Source of the DNA: Rotaria sordida
Lineage: Eukaryota > Rotifera > Eurotatoria > Philodinida > Philodinidae
DNA: 64,000 nucleotides
Direction of reading: 5' to 3'
NCBI GenBank assembly: GCA_905250125.1
Contig: CAJNOL010000084.1
Span: 166,576 to 230,575 of the forward strand
Shown here: positions 38,214 through 48,415 of the stretch, piece by piece
Layout: each line of letters begins with the position of its first letter
Numbering within the stretch: the first letter of the stretch is position 1
The notes under the pieces: generated by a model
What the model was told of the DNA's origin: nothing
What the model saw: only the letters and a program-made list of their open reading frames with translations
Databases searched by the model: none
Translations under genes and position numbers: made by a program

Positions 38214-40580
38214 TTATATTATTGTGGAAAATGTTTGTTTCAATTCTTTTAATAACATTGTTGCAAGAACAAGTCGATCGGAATTTATTATTAAATTTAC
38301 TGTTAATTCAGGAATGTTTAATTGAATTGCAATGAGTATTAATGCTTTACTTGATATTGTTTGACCAGAAAACCTATTACAAAAAAGCAAAAATATATAT
38401 ATGTACTCGTTGCTAAGACCTTTCACGGATAAAAACTTTAACATCGGAAAGGAAAGTGTTAACGAGTATTGAATTTATTTTAGAGACATTTATCAGAAAT
38501 TAGACTATGAAAAAACAGTTCTAATTCTTTCTCGTGTCTCTAATAAACAGAAATGTTGCTTTTTTTTACAGGATAGTGTTTCCTCAATCGATAAGAAGAT
38601 CGCCAAAATCTGTGACGAGTAATACATTCAGATATCAATTCTGACCGAATTTTAAATATTTGGCAACAGATTCTAAAAAGTATACAACGAACTCGCACTT
38701 CAGTTCGGGTCTGAATATTTCCGAACATTGTTAACTTTTTTCTTAGAAAGTCTGCTGTTGTTCAGTTTTGGGGTCATTTACTTCATTGTATGTAGATCTA
38801 TGATAGCCAACCGTGAAAGTTTTCATTTTAATCGAGTTTTATTAATTAAATGAAAACGATTGCATTCAAGATTGAACTCGAACGTTCGGATACGATGCAT
38901 GTCTAGATTCCACTATAGAATTTTGAGCTGAACTTTGATTGATAAATAGATTTCGAATTTGATGGAAAACATTAAATGGAAAGATGTATGATTTTAATAT
39001 ATATAACTATCTTTAGGAATAAATATGATGTGTCATTCCTTACTGTTATGTTAAACTTCTTACGAGAGAACATACTCAAGTATCGGATGATGTTCGATAG
39101 TTGAATATGTACTTTATTTAGTGTTTTTCCTCGGAGTTTCATCTCATAAGTAAAACTTCTGGAATCAAGTCTATTCCGAATTGTTTTGATTCTTACCGAT
39201 AGATAGTTGAATCACCAGAACCTAATGGTACTGAAGTAACATTTGCACATTGTAATACTTTTGTTTGAATAGATGTAAAATTTAATTTTCCCATTTGTGT
39301 TTCATTAATATTAATACTATCAGTTATTTCATTCATACCACGAAGATGAGCTAAAATTATTCAATCTATATTTAAAAAAAAATAAAAAATAAAAAACATT
39401 TTTATTTTACCTAAATGTTGAGTAAATTGCTGTTCATTTAAAAATTTCTGTTCAAAAAGTTCTCCAACATGACATGATATTGATAATGGTGTTGATAATT
39501 GTCTTCCATCAAATGATATATCAAATAAAGCTGGCTGAGTTTTATCATTAAAATCAACCCCAATAGATGCAACAATTGATGCATTACTTGGTAATAAATC
39601 AATATCATTAAATCCATCAATATTAACACCAGATTTCTATATACATAGAAAAGAAAGAGAATTTTTTTAAAAATAAAATCAACGATGAAAGTCTTCCAAC
39701 TGATTACTCATTTTTAAGTTGGCAGTATGTGTAATCATGTAGATCCTAATAGGTTATAAATATCCTGAAGATAGTTTGGAATCATAGATCATTATTGTCA
39801 ATTAGTGATGAGTGATGAACTCTTTTCGACATATTCATAATTCATTAGGATCTACATGATGCTTTCGACTCAAAAACGATTACTCAATTGGAAAATTTCG
39901 CTTGTAAAAATAATCATAACAAACCGATTTTATAAATTTAATCGATTGAATATCTTTATTTGTTGTTGTATTTGTAAATATTAATTCAATATGAACCATA
40001 TTCNNNNNNNNNNGATAAAGATTGTAAACTATTTAAATCATCTAATGTATTATTTTTTGTTGTTTGTTGAATTGTTGTTGGTGCTGACGTTGAACCAAGA
40101 AATGATTCCACTAAAGAAAAGATAAAATTTTTTGTTTTTGGAAGGTAGAAAGACGGAGATTGGTTAACTTACAATCCATTTCTAAAAGAGATTTTTCTGC
40201 TGCTGGAATAGTATAATCACTAACAGCAATAGTTGATGGAGATTTTCCAACCATTGATGCATGTTGTGAAATGTGCTGAAAGTTGAAATTTAAATCTATG
40301 AAGAATAATAGAGTTAAATTTTTATACTTCATCTTCATCAGTTGATTCTTCTTCTTCTTCTTCCTCCTCTTCTTCCTCTACTTCTTCTTCTTCTTCAGAT
40401 TCTTCTTCACTACTTGCACCACTTTGAGGTTGATTTTGAACAATATCTGGTGATCGAGCATCTAATTGTTCATATTCATTTGTTTTATTTCTATTTTCTG
40501 TTGATTTTTCTTCTTCTTCTTCTTCTTCTTCTTCTGTTTCATTCTCATCATCATCTGGACCTTCAGTTGAACTTTCTTCT

Positions 40581-40612
<32 letters not shown>

Positions 40613-43600
40613 CTCTGCTTGTTCTTCATCTGAATAAAACTTTTCATCTGTTCTAGTTTTTTTCTTTCCACCAGATGATATTCCAGATGCTGCACTTGAT
40701 CTTCTTGATTGATCATGTTGTGATGTTGATGGATGAATTATTTCAACATTACGAACACTTGGATCAGCTGGTTCAAGTAGAAATTCAGGTAAATCTTTAT
40801 AACCTACTGCTTTTTGACCAATAACATATGATAATGTACCTAATGTATACTGTTCATGATCTAATAAATAAACAAAACAAATAGAAGATTTGAGAGGGTT
40901 TTTTTTTAAATTTTTATTATGATGAATTTTACCTCGAATAATTGATTCAAGTACTGGTGCTGGTTTAGATGCTAAGAGAATTTTTTTAGCATGTTTACTT
41001 AATTTTGGACATTTATCTGTTTGAAATAATAAAGCTCGAAGTAACCGTGCTTTATCACGTGTATCATAATTTGTATCATATTTAGCTAAATTAAATACAT
41101 ATTGAACAAGTAAATGTGTTTGTTTAGCATTTATAACATAAAGTTTAGCAGCTAAATTAAGTATTTGATGTTTAACTATTGTTTCCTAGAAATAAAATTT
41201 TTTTGATTAAGAAAAAATTAAATAACATCTAAGACGAACTTCATCTGAAAATGTTTTTGCCATTTTTCTTAAAACATCTGGTGCTAATTTACTAATACGA
41301 TCTGAATATTCTCCAATAAGCCAAAGAATAGATGCACGTGCCGCTGGAACAGTTACTTTATCAACCATACGAACAATATGTTTAATTATATCACTATATT
41401 GTGATGGCTAATCAAAAGATAAAAATTATTAAATGAAATCAATTAATAAAACTATCAGCGATCCCTATAGGATTAAAATGTGAAACACGATGTATCTACT
41501 CTTGTTAATCACAAGGAGATTGTTTTATTCTATTTATTTTTTGGACATATTTCTTCACTATTCCTCTCCAGAAATGCAATAAGGAAGTAGTAACAAGACG
41601 TTATTGACATACAGCCTCTGATCGGATATCAACAACTTCTATGACTTTCATAGGCCAGGCGGACATGCAATTTTCTAATCAATATTGCTTTACCATCTTA
41701 CAAATGTTCATATACAGTAAAACACCTCATAGTGGATACCGTCATATAGTTTTATGATGGATACTTTCGAAAAGTTCCAATGGTGTTCACAATAGGGAAT
41801 TTTCACTATATTTTAACAATTGTTAATTTTTCAGGAAGAAAACTGCATGAAAAAGAGAAGTAACAAATTATTTTATTCACTAATACCCTTCAGATACCCA
41901 CAAAACGTGTATGTTCCTTGTAAGAAAAACCACTTTGCTTTCAGAAAAGATCTAACCTTCTTATAATGGACGCTTTTCAAAAGTCCAAAGAATGTCTACT
42001 ATAGAAAGGTTATACTGTAGTCTGAAAAAAGCTATAAATCATACATCATTCGATGTTGATTCCAAATTATAAAGTTAGTCTTTAATAAAAGTATTTCTAT
42101 TCGAGACAAATGAATTCTACCCAGAATATCTTTAGCTCAACTCTGAAACGTTCGTATTAATTCGCGCTAATGCAATATCAATGTTATGGGTGGAGAAACA
42201 TTCTATCCAATTTAGAGTTGTGCTAAATTTGTAAGCTCATTATACTGAACACATGTTTCTGCAAAAGTACTCAATATTAAACAAGAATAACTTTGTTCGA
42301 ATCCCAAATAGATTAAAGTAAACGCTTCCTTTTTATGAATTGAAGGAGTGAAAAACACAGTTTCAGATTATATTTATTTTTCTCAGGGATGTTTTATATT
42401 CTTAGTAAAAAAAACAGGCTTCTAATCCTTACGAGCGGCATTTTTCGACTAATGTTGACAAAAGGAACAAAGACTTTTATGCTATTAAATAATCCGTATG
42501 TTAAAGTGTAAAAAATAAAAATTACACCTTCAATTTTTCACCTAATGTCCGCCTGGATGTCTTTGGCAGGGAGTGGATGCAAATTTCTATCCTATGTATA
42601 TCAACACTATTTTTTAGATCATGTTTCATAAAACTTTGTTTTTACATTGATTTGAAGTAATTTTTTAATAACAACAACACTTTCAGCAACAATTGTTTCA
42701 TCTTTTTTTGACATTAATGCAACAAGTCCATTTAAACAAGCTTCAGTTACTTCAGGAATTGTACTTGCACATCGTCCAATAGCATGAATTGTTTGTGCAC
42801 CAAATTCTTTATCTGGACTTACAACATAAGTCTACAAAAAATAAAAATTCATTTGAAAACTAAATCTTCGAAGAAAAAAATTTCATCTTACTTGAAATTC
42901 TCGAAGAATAGTCGAAATATTTGAAGCATTAGCTAATGTTGTAAGAATTTCAAGTTTATAACGTTTAACATGACTACTATCATTTGAATGAACATAAAAT
43001 GATTTTAAATATGGTCCAAATATTTGTTTATGTTTATCAGCCATTGATGCTATTGATTTGAGAACAATTGTTTGAATTTCACTAGAATTATATTTTCTTT
43101 TTAATGTCAAAAACAAAAAACAATTTATAAAATTATTAATTCTACCGATGATGACGAAGTAAACGAATAAGTGATTTAGCAACAATTTGTATTTCACTTT
43201 GAGGTGCTACATAATAATAAAGTTGAGCTACAGCCATAACAACCTACAAAAAGAAAAAGAAAATATTTTTATAAAACATTCTTTTATGAATTTATAACCA
43301 TCATTTTAAGATGATAACTTTTTATTCTTGTCAATTTTTTGTTTGATATAATTCATATTGTCAACTACATTGTATTGTAGATGATTAGTTATATTATGAC
43401 TTAGAGAAACATAATCATGATAATAAAAAACGTTAAGTTATCATTATTCATAGGTGAAAGTAATGTATTACGATCGTACATCTACATGTTACAGTGATCA
43501 AATTATTTCGATATGTAATGATAGAGTTTATTCAAAAATAGATTTTTTCATTTGATATTTCGCGAGGAAACATATCTAACCGTTGGAATTCCATATCTTT

Positions 43601-46600
43601 GTTATGAGTAGGACTTAGTAAAATTAAGAAAACTCTAAAAAAGTTTGAGTTCATGCGTTACCGAGCGCAGAGTTATGACTGTTATAGTAGGTTTTCAACC
43701 TAAGGGTCGGTTATTCATAGAAAATACACTTAGGAGTCTGTCATCTGAAGTTTTACTTATAGACAGGTCTTAAAGTCACTAGAATATTCTAAAAATTTTA
43801 GTTCAAATGAATGTATTTTTATTGAGATATTGAGTGTTTAAAACGACTCGATTCTTTGACTTGCCGTGTGATATATATATATAAGCATTCGTTGAATACT
43901 CAATATCCCAAGAAGAACACATTCATTTGTATTGAAACTTGTTGGGTATTCAAAATGCCGTGAGACCGATCTGTAGGCAAAATTTCCAATGAAAATTTTT
44001 CAATTGAGTTCACTACCAAGAGGTATGCCTACATTTCAGAAATTGGAAATTCATGGAATTCAAGTAGGAATAAGTGTTTGAAGCATCCAAGATCAAGATC
44101 GCATGCGCACATCTTTGTAACCTCATCAGTTGGGTTGTGTATGACAGTGTTTTGAGTTATTCTTATTGTAGAATACCTTGAATTCCCTGTTTATTGCTAT
44201 TAAATTTTGAACTTCTGAGTGGCGAATACTATTGATTTTCTTAGTGTGTTCTTAATTTCGCTAACTTCTATTGAGTGCCAAAATATGAGATCGATCGGCT
44301 CTTTCTATACAATATTACTAAAAACAAAAACTATTTTTCGGATATAGATAATACATACAGCTGAATTTCGATTTTGTAATAATGGTTTTGTACATCTTAA
44401 TAATAATCGATGATCACTATCCATAATATATGTTCTTTTATCTAATGAATCGTCGTCATCATCATCATTATGAAGTTTTTCTTTTTCATTTGTATTATCA
44501 TCACCATAAAACTCTTTCTTTTCATCTTCATATGTCTACAAATCAAATAAATAAATAAATATTTATTTATTTATTTTTCTAATATTTCAAACTTTATTTG
44601 GATCAACAAATTGTGTTCGAGCATATCTTGTTAACATATTTAATACAACAACTTGTCCCCATTCATCAATATCAACAAGAAGATTACATAAACGTCGATA
44701 ATTTTTATGTATTAAATCAATTCGTTCAGGACATACATGTTCAAATGCTTGTACAGCACTGCCATTAACTAACTAAATTAAAAAAAACAAAGAACAAAGA
44801 AATTAAACATTCAAATTTCTCAGTACTTACAATTGTTTTATCAGCAAGTAATTTTGCTATAATTAAAATTAATTCATCCTTCATTTCTGGATCTAAACTA
44901 AATACAAACAAACATAAATCAATAAATAAAATATTTCAGAAAAAACTTACGCATAAAGTTTAGCTATTGCATTAGCAGCAGTTTTTCGAACATAAGCTGA
45001 CATATCATTCGCAGCTTCACGAATAGCTAACATCATTATTGATACAATTGTTGGTACACGTATACTAGATAAAACACGTAGTGCACTAGCTCGAATTAAT
45101 TGATTTGGATCCTAAAGTTAGAAAAAAAAAAGTTAAAGATAAAAATAATCTTGTGTTTAAGAAAGAGTTCAGCAGACAGTCGCTCAAGCCGGCCACTACA
45201 AAATGTCTTTTTCTGGGTTTTTGAGCTCAAATGAGAGATCATATCGTAAAACTTATTAATTCAAAATATTAGGTTTTTCTGTCTCTCTGAGTCAGAGAAG
45301 AGATGCTCTCGACAAACTGGGCTATGCTAGTGATCATTATAGTAATCAATCGGGGTTTCAGTAGAAACCCGAGTTGTTGCACTAACGAGGGAGGGTCACC
45401 AACTGATCAATCGCTTTTGAGTCGGAACTATGTGCATCATATAGGTCCTAATGAGCTATGAATACCCTGAAAAGAGTTCGGGCCGCTAGCTTATTATTGT
45501 CGAAATACTGCATATTTGTGGTATTTTTAATTAAGCACAATGCCGTGGTCCCTCTCAGGAACCAGAAAAACTGAGTTTCGAGTTTTGACTTGAAACTTTG
45601 CACAGAAACAGGCCTCAGTGAGAGTAGTTTATTGTGAAAGTTTCAGGTCTTTTGGGTGTTCCTATCCTAAAATATGGCTAAAAAGGGTGTTTTTACACTG
45701 CTCGTATACCCCCGACAGGTTCTGATGTTCTTATTTCAGAATAGGAACAACCAAAAGATCTGAAGCTTTTACAATAAACTACTCTCATTGAGGACTGTTT
45801 CTGTGCCAAATTTCAAGTCGAAATTGAAAACTCAGTTTTACTTGTGTTCCTGAGGGGGGCCACGGCATTCTGCTTAACAATATCGTAAAAATGCAGTATC
45901 TCGGCAGTAATAAACTAGCGGCCCAAACTCTTTTCAGGGTATTCATAGCTCATTAGGACCTATATGATGCACATAGTTCCGACTCAAAAGCGATTGATCA
46001 GTTGGTGACCCTCCCTCGTAAGTAGTAAAAAAATTATACAAATGATGTTAGTTTTTATAAAATATACATTTTGCTAATATCTGATCTGATGTAGTCCTTT
46101 ATGCTGATTTCGAATATGCCTATTTGTTTTGCCTTAAAAATGGATTATAATAATTAAAATTAGTAAAAATGAGCGCAGTCTCATATGGCTTTAGAATTGA
46201 TTTGAGAAAAAATTCAACATAAAAGTAACATTTTTATACTCAGTTTTTGATGTTGATCATAAATTTGAAGTCATATTTTTATTTGGAGTGAACTTAGTCT
46301 ATATAGTTAGTCAAGCATTGACTTTCCTCTCTTAGCAGAAGGCTTAAGTAGTAAATTAATATATTCTGTCATAAATGTTTACTTTTAATCCTCGTTGAAA
46401 AGTTGCAATAGAAAGTAATGCAAGATCTTGTTGTTCTTCAGCATAACGCATTAAATAAACATAAACTAATTTTTTAATTTCCATATTTTTTGAAACAACA
46501 TTTTTAACAACAGGTGGAAATAGATCAGCGGCATCTTTACCTTTTGCAATCATCTAAATAAATAAATAAACATAAAATTTCTTTTTTGTTTTCTTATTGT

Positions 46601-46901
46601 CTTACACCAATAATTCGACGCATAGCATCTAATTTTAAATTATCTTTATTACTATCAAGCATTTGTTTAATATCTTCATGTCTTTAATAGAAAAGAAAAT
46701 AAAAAATAAATAAATAAAACATAATAAAGTTTTAGTTTTTTACTTTTTATAATCAAGTGAAAAAATACTTAATGCTGATGATGGTTCTACTTGTTCATCG
46801 GAATGATTTGGTCCTCCTAATGTTGTTGTTGATGATGATCCACTAGTGCTTTGACTAGTTATACTCGATGATGCTGGTAATGATCGTTCGTTAACACTCA
46901 T
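38214..46901 (-). CDS. AP3B1: AP-3 adaptor complex subunit beta
   Basis: Eighteen minus-strand exons: 46901-46744, 46681-46606, 46553-46383, 45111-44951, 44897-44831, 44772-44593, 44535-44359, 43243-43146, 43081-42892, 42831-42646, 41407-41240, 41185-40933, 40860-40328, 40275-40173, 40110-39925, 39636-39411, 39350-39197, 38373-38214; about 1080 residues. The trunk follows vertebrate AP3B closely: [114 protein letters not shown]. An acidic Glu/Ser hinge (exon 13) and an ear-type C-terminal domain follow. AP-3 sorts cargo from endosomes to lysosome-related organelles; the beta subunit bridges cargo and clathrin. Exon 15 contains a 10-N gap that breaks the reading frame as assembled. The AP3B1 versus AP3B2 split is vertebrate-specific, so the symbol is nominal. 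Confidence 0.93.
39697..39910. repeat. ACGAGG-family short derivative, copy F (AP3B intron 15)
   Basis: About 210 nt containing only the two terminal modules: CATGTAGATCCTAATAGGTT with ATAAATATCCTGAAGATAG on the left, and TTCATAATTCATTAGGATCT with CATGATGCTTTCGACTCAAA on the right, in inverted order. It looks like an internally deleted member. Confidence 0.6.
40004..40013. other. Assembly gap (10 N) inside AP3B exon 15
   Basis: Ten N bases interrupt the coding sequence between ...LQSLS and MVHIELIF. The frames on either side do not agree across 10 nt, so the real length differs. Vertebrate AP3B has a longer segment here, so sequence is probably missing. Confidence 0.98.
40345..40620 (-). repeat. 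GAA/GAG trinucleotide tracts coding the acidic AP3B hinge
   Basis: Runs of TTC/CTC on the plus strand (minus-strand GAA/GAG) encode several blocks of 6-13 Glu residues separated by Ser, Thr and Asp. AP-3 beta hinges are naturally Glu/Ser-rich and phosphorylated, so this is coding. Confidence 0.9.
41455..41655. repeat. Dispersed repeat in AP3B intron 10, second copy in PPR intron 2
   Basis: ATTAAAATGTGAAACACGAT, AGATTGTTTTATTCTAT, ATATTTCTTCAC and GACGTTATTGA-ATAC recur in the same order at 62130-62340 in the PPR gene. Non-coding. Confidence 0.75.
41715..42017. mobile_element. pogo/Tigger-like MITE with TA target duplication
   Basis: 303 bp. The left end is CAGTAAAACACCTCATAGTG; the right end, reverse-complemented, begins CAGTATAACCTTTCTATAG. 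Each end is flanked by TA (41713-41714 and 42018-42019). The subterminal parts also pair (GGACTTTTGAAAAGCG against CTTTCGAAAAGTTCC). CAGT termini with a TA duplication are typical of pogo-group elements. No transposase frame is present, so it is non-autonomous. It sits inside a longer segment bounded by inverted AGGCGGACAT motifs (about 41650 and 42550). Confidence 0.7.
43245..44356. other. AP3B intron 7, no gene seen
   Basis: 1.1-kb intron with no supported ORF. Repetitive-looking motifs occur (AATACTCAATATCCCA near 43896 and TGAGATATTGAGTG near 43831 are opposed), suggesting an old hairpin element. Confidence 0.35.
45385..46019. repeat. ACGAGG-family foldback repeat, copy G, full length (AP3B intron 3)
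   Basis: The best-preserved copy, 635 bp. The left arm starts ACGAGGGAGGGTCACCAACT and the right arm ends in its reverse complement. Pairing extends inward for some 300 nt through GAGTCGGAACTATGTGCATC, GAGCTATGAATACCCTGAAA, GCCGTGGTCCC, GAAACTTTGCACAGAAACAG and TAGTTTATTGTGAAAG, so the whole element can fold into one hairpin. No coding frame and no transposase were found. The target-site duplication is unclear. Confidence 0.85.
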
Positions 46902-48415
46902 ATTTGATTTAGATATGACTATTCAAGTTTAGTTTAAATAAGAATGATTACAAAGAAAACTGAGAACTTAAATCAATGATTCATTAATAAACATCTGTAA
47001 ATATGTTGACAACCAATCATAAAAGAAGAATAAAAGATGTCGAACTTCCCCGTAGTTTTAATTTCTTTTTGTTGAAAATATAGATTTTAGATTAAATATT
47101 TCTTCATTGAAGGTTTTCATGAGAATCTTAACTGAAATAGATGTTGATTTTTTTTTATTTGTAATGTTCAGTATTTGAAGGACAAAAATATTTGTCGTGA
47201 GTGTAAGAATTTTAGTTGAATAATTTATAAATACAAGCTCTTTCAGATATTGACCAGTAGTTTTTAAGGTTTTTATATAAATTAGATTTTAACTTGAAGT
47301 CAAACGAGCTGTCAGATTCCTCAATTTGATTAACATCATGACTTGAGGGTTATTAAGATAAAAAAAAAAAGAAAATCATTAATTTTATGAAACCGAAGAA
47401 AAAAAAAGCTATGCATTGATGATATTATCTGCTTTTTAACTTCCTTTTTATGGATAGTATCGATTCTAGATATGATTGATGATATAAAAGTAAATCATTT
47501 CGAAAGATATTTCTTATTACAGAATATTTGAATGTAATAATATGAATAAATATATTTTGAATAATACTTAGTTTATTACATTATTCAATAATCTTTACAT
47601 TTATATAGAGAAAAAAGAAAAAGAAAATTAATAATTTTGTTTTCTTCTATACAAGACATTTTTTTTTAAAATTTTAATTCGAATTTTACATTTATCAAAA
47701 GTACTTTTTTTCTCCTCCTTTCCTTTCATGTTATCAGTATAATAGTATTTTAACATAAAAAGAAAACGATTTGATGGTTATACTTCAGCAAAAGAAGGCC
47801 AGGCTCATATATATTGTAAACGAAATCGAAAATGGTTCCGCTTCAAAGCATCGTTATTTCGTTCTCTCTTTTATTTCTCATTCGAAAAAAACAGAAGGCA
47901 AACATAAAACTATATAGTTTATTAATCATATAAATAATTTTATAGAACAAAAGAATAGTAACTATACATCTATATATGAATCAGTCAAAAATATTGTTTT
48001 ATTGTTTACAACTACAAAGATTAATCGATGACATGAAAAGAATAGTTGAAGGCAATGGTGGTTTTAAAAGAATATGATAATAGTACACCTATGTGTATGT
48101 ACAGGTATGTCGACAGCCTTCACGGTCGTGTTTCTTCTTCTAGTTCGTTTCTTTTTTTTTTTTTTTTTTATACTCCCATACGTTTTTCTTGTCATGCTCA
48201 TTTGCTTCTTACTTTTCTCTTGATTTTTTTTTTGCGTGTATCGTATTTTTTTTGTATAGTCGTTCTTGTCGTTTTTTCTGGCCGTCATGATTATGATGTT
48301 AATCGATGGGGCAAATATGACAAAAACGAAAGTCGCGACCAACATCACTAGACTAGCCCTCATATAACGGAGGTCGTTGACGATAATTTTTTTTTTTAAA
48401 TATTTAATACGAATT
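46902..48415. other. Divergent intergenic region between AP3B and calpain genes
   Basis: 1.5 kb separates the two divergent start codons, so both promoters should lie here. The DNA is AT-rich with T runs. The short ORFs at 48046-48363 on both strands are low-complexity and not supported. I see no convincing TATA box. Confidence 0.4.

Noticed and set aside
40342..40656. Leu-rich plus-strand ORF of 104 codons
   Set aside because: It is the antisense of the Glu-rich AP3B hinge (CTT/CTC reads).
48046..48363. Overlapping ORFs on both strands upstream of the calpain
   Set aside because: Low-complexity T/A runs, no initiation or domain evidence, and overlap on both strands.
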